From the NCBI RefSeq assembly GCF_013214165.1, contig NZ_JABSSM010000019.1:1-64000 (forward strand): DNA of 64,000 nucleotides, given 5' to 3'. The notes below the pieces were generated by a model that made no database searches, was not told where the DNA came from, and saw nothing but the letters and a program-made list of their open reading frames with translations. Source of the stretch: Shewanella sp. (GTDB taxonomy: Bacteria; Pseudomonadota; Gammaproteobacteria; Enterobacterales; Shewanellaceae). Both the position numbers and the translations under genes were made by a program. This document shows, piece after piece, positions 1 through 10,000 of this stretch; positions within the stretch are counted from its first letter, which is position 1; each line of letters begins with the position of its first letter.

Positions 1-12
1 TATGGAGAGACA

Positions 13-1023
13 ATGAGCCAAACGAATCTACTGTTAATATGTGGCGGCGGTGGGGATGAACACGCAATCTCACTGATGTCAGCCAAATTTTTTGAGACAT
101 CACTGGCTAAAATAGCCCATATCAACGTATTGAAAGTTGAGCTCGACGCTCAGGGCCATTATCGCACTCAAGAAGGTGAACTCTGTGAGCTGACCAATCG
201 CAAACAGATACGTTTCGATGATGACAACAAGGCGTCCTGGCCGGTAGATTACGTCATTCCCTGCATCCACGGTTATCCGGGAGAAACCGGTGACATTCAA
301 TCCTATTTCGAGCTGATTAACTTGCCCTATTTCGGTTGCGATTCAGAAGCGAGCCGTAATTGCTTCAACAAGGTCACCGCCAAGATGTGGTTCTCGGCGC
401 TTGGGATCCCCAATACCCCCTATATTTTTCTCAATGACTTCAATGATGATGCCATCACTCAAGCTCAGCAGGCTCTGAGCTCTTGGGGATCGATATTCAT
501 CAAGGCCGCCTCACAAGGCTCCTCTGTGGGCTGTTATCGTGTCGACAGCCAAGAGGAATTAACTGAGTCATTGCAACAAGCTTTCAACTATTCGCCCTAT
601 GTCATCGTCGAGAAGACCATTGAAGCCAGAGAGCTGGAAGTGGCCGTATATGAAATAGATGGCAAGATTATCGCGACCAAGCCAGGTGAGATCATCTGTG
701 CGACCAATACCTTTTACACCTTCGATGAGAAGTACGCCGAAAACAGTCAAGCAGAAACCAAGGTAGTGGCCGATATTAGTGACAGTGTGAGCCAGGAGAT
801 CCGTGAATATGCGGTCAAGGTATTCAAGGGCATGAAACTCAGTCACCTGTCCCGTATCGACTTCTTTCTCACCGAGGACAATGAAATTCTCCTCAATGAA
901 ATTAATACCTTTCCAGGACTCACCCCCATCTCCATGTTCCCCAAGATGCTACAACACCAAGGTGACGATTTCAGTGACTACCTCAGCCACAACATAATGC
1001 GCCAACTCAATAACAAGGCCTGA
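13..1023 (+). CDS. ddl: D-alanine--D-alanine ligase
   Basis: Cytoplasmic ATP-grasp enzyme that joins two D-alanines to make the dipeptide for peptidoglycan precursors. The 336-aa length fits the Ddl family. Visible motifs are the glycine-rich N-terminus (GGGGDEH, about residues 11-17), the ATP-grasp loop ASQGSSVG (about 166-173) and the C-terminal metal and substrate segment [11 protein letters not shown] (about 296-306). The start is supported by GGAGA a few bases upstream. It stands alone at the window edge, not in a division/cell-wall (mra) cluster, so a ddlB-type paralogue may exist elsewhere. The family call is firm; the specific paralogue is not known. Confidence 0.93.
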   Translation: MSQTNLLLICGGGGDEHAISLMSAKFFETSLAKIAHINVLKVELDAQGHYRTQEGELCELTNRKQIRFDDDNKASWPVDYVIPCIHGYPGETGDIQSYFELINLPYFGCDSEASRNCFNKVTAKMWFSALGIPNTPYIFLNDFNDDAITQAQQALSSWGSIFIKAASQGSSVGCYRVDSQEELTESLQQAFNYSPYVIVEKTIEARELEVAVYEIDGKIIATKPGEIICATNTFYTFDEKYAENSQAETKVVADISDSVSQEIREYAVKVFKGMKLSHLSRIDFFLTEDNEILLNEINTFPGLTPISMFPKMLQHQGDDFSDYLSHNIMRQLNNKA

Positions 1024-1029
1024 ACCCGA

Positions 1030-1203
1030 TTAAAACCAATCGATACCGAGTCCTGCCGGGTGAGAAACCTGGCTGGCACTCATGGTTGAGCCAATGTTTT
1101 GCCCCATGGGATTTAACATCGTATTTGCCGTCACCGTAAAACTGACAAATATCAGCAGGAGAAATAATGCTAACAGTAAATAATGTTTATTGGAATGTAT
1201 CAC
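1030..1203 (-). CDS. small single-pass membrane or secreted peptide, 57 aa
   Basis: Unrecognised small ORF convergent with ddl. It starts with GTG, preceded by GGAGAA at normal spacing. Residues 8-25 form one hydrophobic segment (YLLLALFLLLIFVSFTVT) followed by a short polar tail rich in Asn, Ser and Gly and ending in IDWF. The hydrophobic stretch could be a signal peptide (possible cut after TVTA) or a membrane anchor. Its stop lies 6 bp from the ddl stop. The good ribosome site and the sensible hydrophobic/polar layout support it. No family is recognised and no function is proposed. Confidence 0.5.
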   Translation of the reverse strand: MIHSNKHYLLLALFLLLIFVSFTVTANTMLNPMGQNIGSTMSASQVSHPAGLGIDWF

Positions 1204-1366
1204 TCGGCTTCTCCAATCATGTCAAACTCAACTCACTATAACTATGGCTGAGGCGCTATGTTTGTGCCAATCACCACCTTGTCTTTCGAATAAAATTAAT
1301 TACACTAGGCCAAGCACAAGTATTTAGTTTACTCGGAAACATTTTCCTCTTAATGGCGGTAGCCAA

Positions 1367-2299
1367 TTGAAAAATTTTGACTTTAACCTGTTAACTGTAT
1401 TGGAAGTATTACTCGAAGAGCAAAGTGTCACCGCCGCGGCGACGCGTCTACACCTGAGCCAATCGGCGGTGAGTAAACAACTGTCAAAACTACGAGAAAC
1501 CTTCGACGATAAGCTGTTTGAACGCACGGCTTATGGTCTGAGGCCGACGCCTAAGGCCAAGCAACTGGCACCAGAATTGAGACGTGTACTCAACCAGGTT
1601 GAACAATTGACCCGTCCCAGTGAGTTTGATCCCTCTTTGAGCCGCAGAAAGTTTCGTATCGAACTGGTTGAGACGGCTTACTCACTCACCTACCCCTATT
1701 TCATGCCTGAACTGCTCAAGCAGGCACCGAATATCAGCATAGACAGTAAAACCTGGCACAGTCAGAGCATGGATAAACTGTTGCGCTGTGAAACCGACAT
1801 GGGGATAGCGTGCCGAGAATGGGATGAACGCTCGCTTTTACACATAAAAAACTTGCCCCAAGAGCTTAATTATATCGAGCTGACTCGTGATCACTCAGTG
1901 TGCCTGGTAAGAAAAGACCACCCCTTATTAAAAGAAGAGTGGAACTTAGACACGTTTCTTAAGCATCGTCACCTGCAAGTGAGCTTTGGCGGCATCGCCC
2001 AATGGCTGTTAGACGATGTGCTGCAGATACAGCATCTGAAACGAGACATCGCCATTAATCTCACCGACTTTAATTGTGCCATGCAGCTCTGTGAAAAAAG
2101 CGATCTCATTCTTTGCTCCCCGGCAAAATACGCCAATGAGATGTTGGGACATTATCAGCTAGTCACACTGCCTGTGCCCACTAAACTCGTGCCTGGGACC
2201 TATGTCTTGCTATGGCACCGGCATTTTGACTTAGACCCCAGTCATCGCTGGCTTAGAGAGATGATCATAGAGTCGGTGCAGCAAGTCTATCCTGCCTAG
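1367..2299 (+). CDS. LysR-family transcriptional regulator
   Basis: A 310-aa LysR-type DNA-binding protein. The N-terminal winged helix-turn-helix is clear (residues 1-60: FNLLTVLEVLLEEQSVTAAA, then LSQSAVSKQLSKLR), followed by a periplasmic-binding-protein-like effector domain. The phrasing of the HTH resembles the NodD/LeuO-like branch. The start is TTG; the nearest upstream ATG is out of frame and hits a stop within the next few codons, so TTG with the weak GGCGG upstream is the best choice. It converges on the nap operon across a shared terminator, so it is not co-transcribed with nap. Its effector and targets cannot be read from the sequence. Confidence 0.88.
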   Translation: MKNFDFNLLTVLEVLLEEQSVTAAATRLHLSQSAVSKQLSKLRETFDDKLFERTAYGLRPTPKAKQLAPELRRVLNQVEQLTRPSEFDPSLSRRKFRIELVETAYSLTYPYFMPELLKQAPNISIDSKTWHSQSMDKLLRCETDMGIACREWDERSLLHIKNLPQELNYIELTRDHSVCLVRKDHPLLKEEWNLDTFLKHRHLQVSFGGIAQWLLDDVLQIQHLKRDIAINLTDFNCAMQLCEKSDLILCSPAKYANEMLGHYQLVTLPVPTKLVPGTYVLLWHRHFDLDPSHRWLREMIIESVQQVYPA

Positions 2300-2313
2300 G
2301 GCACTAGACTCGG

Positions 2314-2340
2314 AACCAGAAACCAGAAACCAGAAACCAG
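2314..2340. repeat. short 7-bp tandem repeat after the LysR gene
   Basis: Four consecutive near-perfect copies of AACCAGA between the LysR stop and the terminator. No coding potential is seen; possible slippage product. Confidence 0.7.
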
Positions 2341-2395
2341 ATTATAGGCATACATGATGACCTAGCAGACCGTTCAGTGAACGCGCAGCGAATAA

Positions 2396-2429
2396 AAAAG
2401 CCTGACGTTAATATTAACGTCAGGCTTTT
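2396..2429. terminator. bidirectional terminator, LysR gene / nap operon
   Basis: A perfect 34-bp palindrome (17-bp arms) begins AAAAGCCTGACG and ends CGTCAGGCTTTT. It has A and T runs at the two ends, so it can act as an intrinsic terminator on both strands. It lies between the convergent LysR gene and nap operon. Confidence 0.85.
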
Positions 2430-2492
2430 AGGTTTTATTGCATCTCTTATTGTTTAGCTCGCCCCGCTCTCTGGCGACTGGAACAAGCCCCT

Positions 2493-2621
2493 TTACTTAT
2501 CTGATGTTTTGGACAGGATCCAAATAGAGGCAAGTGCCACGACAGAAAAACCACCTAGTATAATGACCGGCATGGCGCCGTAGCCCAGGACATGCCATAT
2601 AACATTTTCTAATGTACTCAT
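2493..2621 (-). CDS. 42-aa single-pass membrane protein, last gene of nap operon (TIGR02808-like)
   Basis: A very short ORF translating to 42 residues. It has a short N-terminus (MSTLENVIWHVLGYG), a transmembrane stretch (about residues 16-36) and a charged end (SKTSDK). Its ribosome site AAGGAG overlaps the napC stop region 9 bp upstream, so it should be translated with napC as the final gene of the nap operon. From memory it matches the short gammaproteobacterial family TIGR02808, often seen beside nap genes; this was not searched. It could be a small partner of NapC or of the quinol-oxidising complex. No tested function is known to me. Confidence 0.75.
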   Translation of the reverse strand: MSTLENVIWHVLGYGAMPVIILGGFSVVALASIWILSKTSDK

Positions 2622-2630
2622 AATGGCTCC

Positions 2631-3221
2631 TTAATTCCAACCTTCAACTTGGTGCATATCTGGCAATCTATGGGCGATACCCTTGTGGCAATCCACACAG
2701 GTACTTTCACCACTGGCAAGCGCCGTAGAGTGCTGCCTGACACTGCGTGGGCTCTGCTCTGAGAAGTCCATAAATTCAAAGTTATGACAATTACGACACT
2801 CTAGAGAGTCGTTGCTTTTCATTCTTGCCCACTCCCTTTCGGCCAAATGAGCTCGTCGCTCTTTAAACTTCTCGGGTGTGTTAATGGTTTGAGTCACATA
2901 ATAAGCAAACAGTTCTTTAGAAGCCTGAACCTTACGGATGATTTTATCCGTCCAAGCATGAGGTACGTGACAATCTGAACAGGTAGCACGAACACCGGAG
3001 CGGTTAGCGTAGTGAATCGTTTCTTGAATTTCCGCCACAATGGGGGCATGACATCCAGAGCAAAACTCTTCAGTGTTTGTCGCTTCCATACCTGTGTTAA
3101 AGGCACCCCAGAACATGAGTCCACCAGCAAAGCCCATAAATAGAACGATACCTACGGCGGCTTTACTGGGCCGCCTCAATATGTTCCAGATGCCTTTTAA
3201 GGCGTTAATAATCCATTTCAT
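2631..3221 (-). CDS. napC: NapC, membrane-anchored tetraheme c-type cytochrome
   Basis: NapC/NirT-family quinol dehydrogenase that passes electrons from the inner-membrane quinol pool to NapAB in the periplasm. The 196-aa protein has an N-terminal membrane anchor (about residues 22-43) and four CXXCH heme sites, at residues about 54-58 (CSGCH), 81-85 (CSDCH), 142-146 (CRNCH) and 175-179 (CVDCH). It lies 20 bp after napB in the same operon. No napG or napH is present, so this is the NapC-dependent (NAP-alpha) layout. Confidence 0.95.
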   Translation of the reverse strand: MKWIINALKGIWNILRRPSKAAVGIVLFMGFAGGLMFWGAFNTGMEATNTEEFCSGCHAPIVAEIQETIHYANRSGVRATCSDCHVPHAWTDKIIRKVQASKELFAYYVTQTINTPEKFKERRAHLAEREWARMKSNDSLECRNCHNFEFMDFSEQSPRSVRQHSTALASGESTCVDCHKGIAHRLPDMHQVEGWN

Positions 3222-3241
3222 ATTTTTACCTGCCTATGTTG

Positions 3242-3697
3242 TTATTGCAGTGATTTAACACGCTCGAAGGAGTTACCCACTAACGGTTTAGCATCTGCTT
3301 GTGTCACGTGGCACTGCAGGCAAAAATATCGTCTAGGAGACACATCAGCCAACACTTCATCGTGTCGATTAGTGAAGTGAGTCACACTGATTTTAGTGGC
3401 ACCCATCTGCTTGGCTTTTTTCCAGCCATGGCATGATAAGCACTTATTAGCATTGAGTGAGACTTCATAGCTCCTGATGTGATGCGGGATCAGAGGTGGC
3501 TGAAACACATAACTGCTTTCAATATCCACCTGATCTCGCGGCACTTTCTTCATAGGATCTGCCGCTCTCGTGGTTTCTAACTCAGCACTACCGCGCAAAG
3601 ACTCGACGCCACCTATACCCCGATCCTGGCTGACTGCAAAACCACTGATCAGAGTAAAAGTCATGCTCAACGTTATTAAAATTAATTTGTTCATCAT
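3242..3697 (-). CDS. napB: NapB, diheme cytochrome c subunit of periplasmic nitrate reductase
   Basis: Periplasmic small electron-transfer subunit that hands electrons from NapC to NapA. The 151-aa protein has a signal peptide (residues about 1-23, ending near SGFAVSQ) and two heme c sites, CLSCH (about 86-90) and CLQCH (about 126-130). Conserved His-rich segments for heme ligation are present, such as PPLIPHHI. It starts 9 bp after napA, indicating tight co-transcription. Confidence 0.95.
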   Translation of the reverse strand: MMNKLILITLSMTFTLISGFAVSQDRGIGGVESLRGSAELETTRAADPMKKVPRDQVDIESSYVFQPPLIPHHIRSYEVSLNANKCLSCHGWKKAKQMGATKISVTHFTNRHDEVLADVSPRRYFCLQCHVTQADAKPLVGNSFERVKSLQ

Positions 3698-3706
3698 AAC
3701 CCCGCC

Positions 3707-6196
3707 TTATCCTACTTTAGTGATTTTAATAGGACACTTTTTATAGTCTGTCTGTTTAGATATCGGATCGGTTGCATCTAAAATGAGTTTATTAATCAAA
3801 ATACGCGCATCGAAGAAAGGCACAAATACCAAGCCTTTTGGTGGACGGTTACGCCCTCGAGTCTCGACACGCACACGAATTTCACCACGCTTGTTACTCA
3901 TTAACACTTCATCACCACGACGCACACCATGAGACTTAGCATCATCTGGGTGCATGTAGCAAAGTGCATCAGGAACGGCCTTGTACAGTTCAGGTACACG
4001 GCGTGTCATTGTTCCCGTATGCCAATGCTCAAGTACACGACCCGTACATAACCACAGGGGGAACTCTTCATCTGGAGACTCTGGTGGCGCCTCGTAAGGT
4101 GCCGAGATTATCCATGCCTTGCCATCTGGCTTGCCATAGAATTCAAATCCTTTACCCTTGCCAACATAGGGATCTGAGCCCTCTTTAAAGCGCCATTTTG
4201 TCTCTATGCCATCGACGACAGGCCAGCGTAAACCGCGCTCTTGATGGTAGCGGTCGTATGGCGCTAAATCATGGCCATGTCCACGTCCGAAGCTGGCGTA
4301 CTCCTCAAATAGACCTTTTTGTACATAGTAACCTTGGTCTTTGGCATCATCATTGAGCGCTTGCGCTTCTGATAATGGAAACTTGTTCACCTGGCCGTTT
4401 TCAAATAGCACTTCACACATATTCTTACCACGTACTTCTGGCATTTTTGCTATCAGCTCTTCGGTCCACACCTCTTCAATTTTGAAGCGTTTTGCAAATT
4501 CCATGATCTGCCAAAGATCGGATTTCGATTCACCTGGCGCTTTAACTTGCTGATACCAAACCTGAGTACGACGTTCAGCATTACCGTAAGCGCCCTCTTT
4601 TTCCACCCACATGGCTGTCGGTAAGATCAAGTCAGCAGCTTGTCCCGTCGCCGTTGGGTATGGGTCAGAGCAGACTATAAAGTTTTTCGGATTACGATAA
4701 CCAGGTAAGCGCTCTCCATTGATGTTGGGACCGGCCTGCATGTTGTTACTACACATTGTCCAGTAAGCATTAAGCACACCGTCATTTAATTTACGGTCTT
4801 GCTCCACGGCGTGGAAACCCGGCTTGGGTGGAATAGTGCCTTGTGGAATCTTCCACAGCTTCTCAGCACGCTTTCGATGCTCTGGGTTTGCTACTTCCAT
4901 ATCTGCGGGTAAACGATGAGAGAAGGTACCCACCTCACGTGCTGTACCACAGGCTGATGGTTGGCCTGTTAATGAAAATGGGCCATTACCCGGTAGTGAT
5001 ATCTTGCCGACTAAGAGATGAATGTTATACACCAGAGAGTTCATCCACACACCACGGGTATGTTGGTTCATCCCCATGGTCCAAAGTGACATCACCTTTA
5101 TCTTAGGATCGGCGAACTGCTTAGCGAGTATCAGCAGTTTATCTTCACTTAGGCCGGTCATTTCAGCTGTTTTTTCAAGCGTATAAGGTGCTACTGATTT
5201 TTTATACTGTTCAAAATCAATTGAATGAATTTTACCTACATTGGGGTTAGCTGCCTTTTTTTGCAGGGGATGCTCGTCCCTTAACCCATAACCAATATCG
5301 GTAGTGGCTTGCTTGAAATGGGTATGCTTGTTAACAAAATCCCAATTCACTGCATCGTTTTCAATGATGTAATTAGCAATATAGTTGGCTATTGCTAGAT
5401 CTGTTTGCGGCTTAAAGATATAACCTTTATCAGCAAGTTCAAATGAACGATGGTAATAGGTGGATAATACGTGCACTTTCACATGGGGATGACTCAAGCG
5501 TCTGTCAGTGATGCGAGACCATAACACTGGATGCATCTCGGCCATGTTCGAGCCCCACAGAACGAAGCTATCGGCATGTTCAAAATCATCATAACAACCC
5601 ATTGGCTCATCGATACCGAAGCTACGCATGAAGCCACCAACGGCTGAAGCCATACAGTGACGCGCATTGGGATCTAAGTTGTTTGAGCGGAAACCCGCTT
5701 TCATCATCTTAGACGCGGCGTAACCTTCCATTACGGTCCACTGGCCAGAACCGAACATACCCACACTGGTTGGCCCCTTCTCTTTTAACGCCGCTTTCCA
5801 CTTCTCAGCCATGATATCGAAGGCTCGATCCCAACTTACCGGCGCAAAGTCACCATTTTTATCAAATTTGCCATTAGTTTGACGTAAAAGCGGCTGCGTT
5901 AGCCTATCTGAACCGTACATGATTTTAGAGAGGAAATAGCCTTTAATGCAGTTAAGCCCTTTGTTTACTGGAGCTTCTGGGTCACCTTGAGTCGCAACCA
6001 CCCGACCCTCTTGAGTCCCGACAAGTACCGAGCAACCTGTACCACAGAAACGACAAGGCGCTTTATCCCAATGAATTTTTGACTCTTCAGTCGATGCAAT
6101 TAAATTCGTTGCAGTGGCTGGAAGAGTGATCCCTGCAAGTGCCGCAGCAGATGCCGCTGCATTGGCTTTAATAAAATCACGTCTAGACATTTTCAT
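3707..6196 (-). CDS. napA: NapA, periplasmic nitrate reductase catalytic subunit
   Basis: Molybdenum bis-MGD enzyme reducing nitrate to nitrite in the periplasm. The 829-aa length is normal. It begins with a Tat signal ([12 protein letters not shown]), then the [4Fe-4S] ligands C48, C51, C55 and C83. The Mo-ligand region is [14 protein letters not shown], and the protein ends with a molybdopterin-dinucleotide-binding domain. The start overlaps the napD stop by 4 bp (ATGA), so translation is coupled to napD, the chaperone for its Tat signal. The gene looks intact. Confidence 0.98.
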   Translation of the reverse strand: MKMSRRDFIKANAAASAAALAGITLPATATNLIASTEESKIHWDKAPCRFCGTGCSVLVGTQEGRVVATQGDPEAPVNKGLNCIKGYFLSKIMYGSDRLTQPLLRQTNGKFDKNGDFAPVSWDRAFDIMAEKWKAALKEKGPTSVGMFGSGQWTVMEGYAASKMMKAGFRSNNLDPNARHCMASAVGGFMRSFGIDEPMGCYDDFEHADSFVLWGSNMAEMHPVLWSRITDRRLSHPHVKVHVLSTYYHRSFELADKGYIFKPQTDLAIANYIANYIIENDAVNWDFVNKHTHFKQATTDIGYGLRDEHPLQKKAANPNVGKIHSIDFEQYKKSVAPYTLEKTAEMTGLSEDKLLILAKQFADPKIKVMSLWTMGMNQHTRGVWMNSLVYNIHLLVGKISLPGNGPFSLTGQPSACGTAREVGTFSHRLPADMEVANPEHRKRAEKLWKIPQGTIPPKPGFHAVEQDRKLNDGVLNAYWTMCSNNMQAGPNINGERLPGYRNPKNFIVCSDPYPTATGQAADLILPTAMWVEKEGAYGNAERRTQVWYQQVKAPGESKSDLWQIMEFAKRFKIEEVWTEELIAKMPEVRGKNMCEVLFENGQVNKFPLSEAQALNDDAKDQGYYVQKGLFEEYASFGRGHGHDLAPYDRYHQERGLRWPVVDGIETKWRFKEGSDPYVGKGKGFEFYGKPDGKAWIISAPYEAPPESPDEEFPLWLCTGRVLEHWHTGTMTRRVPELYKAVPDALCYMHPDDAKSHGVRRGDEVLMSNKRGEIRVRVETRGRNRPPKGLVFVPFFDARILINKLILDATDPISKQTDYKKCPIKITKVG

Positions 6197-6504
6197 ACTT
6201 GTTCCTCGCTAACACTATCGCTATTATCAGGGGCTAGGTTATTGGTATCGGTATCGGTTCCAATATCAATTTGGTGATAAACCATAGAGGCACCGAGCAC
6301 GCCTGGCATATTAATTATTTTTTCAATAACATCGGTAATAAAGCCTTCTGCTTCAGTCTCTAGGACTACAACGATTTTTCCGACTTCACTCACACCATAA
6401 ATTTCGGCTTCATCAAATGCTGCAATTCTTTTTTTAGTTTCATCTAAATGCTCAGGGCTAACCTGAACAAGTAGGCTTGAGATATGCGCCTCAGGTAACG
6501 ACAT
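6193..6504 (-). CDS. napD: NapD, NapA Tat-signal chaperone
   Basis: Cytoplasmic proofreading chaperone that binds the NapA twin-arginine signal peptide. The 103-aa ferredoxin-like fold protein has the family pattern [15 protein letters not shown] near the start and a second half with [16 protein letters not shown]. It overlaps napA by 4 bp and overlaps the short upstream ORF by 14 bp. The acidic C-terminal tail (about 20 residues) is a little longer than in the E. coli protein. Confidence 0.93.
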   Translation of the reverse strand: MSLPEAHISSLLVQVSPEHLDETKKRIAAFDEAEIYGVSEVGKIVVVLETEAEGFITDVIEKIINMPGVLGASMVYHQIDIGTDTDTNNLAPDNSDSVSEEQV

Positions 6505-6607
6505 GTGGGCGTTCCTTATCTATCTGGGGAAAAATACTGACATGGCGCTGCTTGGCCAACCAGATTGCAAAGCCTAATTTTTTCTTTTCTTTGGCTGTGG
6601 AACTCAT
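6491..6607 (-). pseudogene. napE: 38-aa ORF in the napE position, possible internally deleted napE
   Basis: The first ORF of the nap transcript, with GGAG at good spacing from its ATG. It reads MSSTAKEKKK, then LGFAIWLAK, then a polar tail, and overlaps napD by 14 bp. NAP-alpha operons of Shewanella normally begin with napE, a small protein with a charged start, a transmembrane helix and a GYGF-x-W end. Here the charged start and a GFAIW-like end are joined with the hydrophobic middle missing, which suggests an in-frame deletion. This is inference. It may instead be a leader peptide that couples translation to napD. The start site itself looks functional. Confidence 0.45.
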
Positions 6608-6618
6608 AAGCACTCCAA

Positions 6619-6638
6619 CTTAGGGTTATGACCCTAAG
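6619..6638. promoter_or_regulatory. inverted repeat just upstream of the first nap ribosome site
   Basis: Perfect 8-bp arms (CTTAGGGT / ACCCTAAG) around a 4-base loop. The element lies directly 5' of the GGAG of the 38-aa ORF, so on nap mRNA it forms a hairpin ending two bases before the ribosome site. It could be a protein operator or a translational control hairpin. No known regulator consensus is matched with confidence. Confidence 0.5.
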
Positions 6639-6774
6639 CAAGGTGAGTCAATAAAAATGACTCCAGGTTTGGTGGTAATTAACGTTATGTTTTATCAAGT
6701 TCCTTCTTGCTGTGGATCATAATCCTAATGTGTAACTAAACTGTATACCCACAATTTGGTAAAGACTAACTAGC

Positions 6775-6788
6775 TTGATCTGGATCAT
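6775..6788. promoter_or_regulatory. FNR/Crp-type binding site upstream of the nap operon
   Basis: TTGATctggATCAT differs from the FNR consensus TTGAT-N4-ATCAA at one position. It is 168 bp upstream of the first nap ORF. On the minus strand a TATACA hexamer (6742-6747) lies downstream of it, giving a plausible anaerobically activated promoter, although the implied spacing (about -46) is slightly longer than the classic -41.5. A TACCCAC heptamer overlapping the -10 resembles a NarP half-site. Confidence 0.6.
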
Positions 6789-6970
6789 CGTTTTTAACAA
6801 AATAAATGATGAATCCACTAAATTAACTGCCTTGGCAGATTGGCAAGCACCTAAATCATCAGCTATGACTATTCAGCATAGTCTAAACAAGGAGTTGACA
6901 GCGTATAAATATCAATCTGGGAGGTTAACAATATGAGGTAGGTATAACTTAAGTGGTAGGTGAGAGACAC

Positions 6971-7001
6971 AAAAAAAGCACCGACCATGAGGTCAGTGCT
7001 T
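6971..7001 (-). terminator. terminator of hrpA
   Basis: An 11-bp stem with one mismatch (AAGCAC-GACC / GGTC-GTGCTT, loop ATGA) is followed on the minus strand by seven T. It lies 43 bp after the hrpA stop. The rest of 6639-6970 shows only the nap promoter and a second short inverted repeat (6867-6883, GACTAT/ATAGTC). Confidence 0.85.
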
Positions 7002-7043
7002 GTAATGATTAATCAGGTGTATGCTACCGATTAATTTGGCAAG

Positions 7044-10000
7044 TTAGTTTTGCTTGATTTGATTCAAGATACGTTTCTCTGAGATAGGATAAGCCGTCCC
7101 CAAGATCTGAGCAAAACAGGAGACACGGTACTCCTCTATCATCCACCTAGCCTCGAGCAAGGACTCAGGCGTGGCCGCCGATCTGGGCACTTTAGCTAAC
7201 TGACCCTCCAGCTCCTGCTGCACATTGGCAATGCTGTGCATATGCAAGCGGTCACGATTGGGATCCACAGGCAACTTGTCTAAGCGATTATCGACGGCTT
7301 TAAGATATCTCACCATGTCGGGTAAACGCTGCCAACCACAAGCCTCGACAAAACCTTTGAACACGAGTTTATCCAACTGAGTCTTGATATCACTCATGGC
7401 GAAGGCAATATCCAGGCTTATCTTGCCCTTCAATCGCTTCTTCACCTTTTGATAAAGCGTCAGTATCTCTTCGACTCTGAGGGCAATCTTAGCCGCCGTT
7501 GGATTGAGTTCTTGCCTCACCCAATCTTTAGCCTGTTCAAAATCGGACTCACAGCGAACATCAAGCCCCTTCTCATCGAGTAGCTGCTGCACAGACGCCG
7601 ATAAGATATCATCCAGCAAGATCTGTACTTGACCGAAGGGGTTAAAATACATGGCCAGCTTAGCCTTATTTGGTAGGGTCTGCTGCAGATGCTTCACCGG
7701 TGAAGGAATGTTAATTAACAACAAGCGCTGCAGACCTAGTTGATGGGAGCGAATGGCCTCATTTTCATCATCAAATAATTTGATAGAAACACTGGATTTA
7801 TCGTCCACCAATGCGGGGAACGCCTTGACCTCAAAGTTGCCTTTCTTCTGTTTAAACGCCTGTGGCAGGTCGCCGAAGGACCACTGGGTCAAATCAGTTT
7901 TTTCGATACCAGAATCGGCTACCTTGCGGATTGCTTGAGTCACCTGGCCTTGAAGGCTGGCTTTGAGCTGCTCAATATCTCGAGCTTGAGCCACTAACTT
8001 GCCATTATCATCCTCTACCTTGAAATTCATCAACAGATGCTTAGGGAGTTGGCTAAGATCGAAGTCATCGATGCTCACACGAACGCCACTCATGCGCAGC
8101 AACTGCTTACACATGGCATCGATGAAACTCATTTCGAAGGGCTTCATCGCCTGCATACAGGCATTAGCATAATCGGGCGCCGGGACGAAATTACGCCTGA
8201 GACTCTTAGGCAGAGCGCGGATCAGGGCGATACACTTTTCCTCTCTCAGGCCCGGAACCTGCCAATCGAAATCCACATCTTCTATCTGATTGAGCAGTGC
8301 CACAGGAATGTGCACCGCCACGCCATCATCCTCGGCCGCAGGCTCGAAATGATAGCTCAAGCAGAGTTTAAGATTTGCTTGATGCCAAAAGTCTGGGAAA
8401 TCCAGCGCCGAGATGTGATCATCTCCTCGCTGCATCAATTGCTCACGCTCGAAATCTAATAGATCTGGAGTTTTATTACGCTCAGCCTTCCACCAGCTAA
8501 AGAACTTAGGCGCGTTATAGATCCCCTCAGGAATTCTGGGCTCATAGAAATCCACCAACACCTGCTCATCCACCAAGATGTCGCGGCGGCGAGATTTATG
8601 TTCTAAGTTCTCGACCTCTTTAAGCAAGTTACGGTTCTTGATAAAGAAGGCTTCGTTGGTTCTCAGCTCACCATCGGCTAAGGCGCTGCGAATAAAAATC
8701 TCACGGGCCTCCAGTGGATTGACTGGGCCGTATTGGGTCTTGCGGCGGTTAACTATGGTCAGTCCATAGAGGATCTGATTTTCAAGGGCCACCACACTGC
8801 CCTGCTTCGCCTCAAAATGTGGCTCAAGATAGTTTTTCTTCACCAGGTGTTCGGCCAAAGGCTCGATCCACTCGGGTTGAATTTTGGCGCAGCAGCGGGC
8901 AAACAGGCGTGAGGTCTCGGTGAGCTCAGCGGCCATGATCCACTTAGGCCCCTTGCGCGCCAGGGGCGATCCTGGAAACACGAAGAATTTACGGTTACGG
9001 GCGCCTAAATATTCATTATCTTTGTCTTTAAAGCCAACATGACTCAACAGACCCGTGAGCAGAGACTTGTGCAATAGTTCATAATCTGCAGGCTCGCTGT
9101 TGAGACGCCACTTCAAATCATGCACGGCTTGTCTCATCTGGGCATAGAGATCTTGCCACTCACGCACCCTCATGTAGGCAAGAAATTCTTTCTTACACTG
9201 CTTTCTAAACTGGCTGCTGGATAGAGATTTTTGTTGCTGCTTGAGGTGATCCCACAGATTAACGAAGGAGACAAAATCTGAATCCTTATCGCTGTGCTTC
9301 TTGTGCACCTCATCGGCCGCCTGCTTCTTATCCATGGGACGTTCCCTTGGATCTTGAATCGACAATGCAGAGGTGATCACCAAGGCTTCATGAAGACAGC
9401 CATTTGTGTTCGCCGCGATAACCATACGGGCCAGACGCGGATCCACGGGAATATGTGCAAGTTGCTTGCCCAGTGTCGTCAAGGCTAAGCGCCCTTGAGA
9501 CTTTTTCACCGCTTCTAATTCTTCCAGTAGCAGGAATCCATCACGGATATAGCGAGGGTCTGGCGGCTGCAAGAAAGGAAATGCTTCTATGTCGCCAAGA
9601 CCTACTGAGAGCATCTTGAGAATAACCGAGGCCAGATTAGTCCTTAAGATCTCAGGATCGGTAAACTCGGGTCTGTTATTGAAATCATCCTCACTAAATA
9701 AACGGATACAAATGCCCGCAGCGACACGACCACAACGTCCCTGACGCTGATTAGCGCTGGCTTGTGAGATGGACTCGATGGGCAGACGTTGCACCTTAGT
9801 GCGATAACTATAACGACTGATCCTAGCAGTACCGGGATCGATGACGTAACGAATGCCGGGAACCGTCAATGAGGTCTCGGCTACGTTAGTCGCCAGCACT
9901 ATTCTGCGGCCAATATGACTCTTAAATACCTTAGACTGCTCGCCGTATGACAGGCGCGCATAGAGGGGCAAGATCTCGGTATCTCGGTACTGACGGCGAT

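Noticed and set aside
8037-8459. 140-aa plus-strand ORF inside hrpA
   Set aside because: Antisense shadow of a strongly coding helicase gene; no ribosome site or family features.
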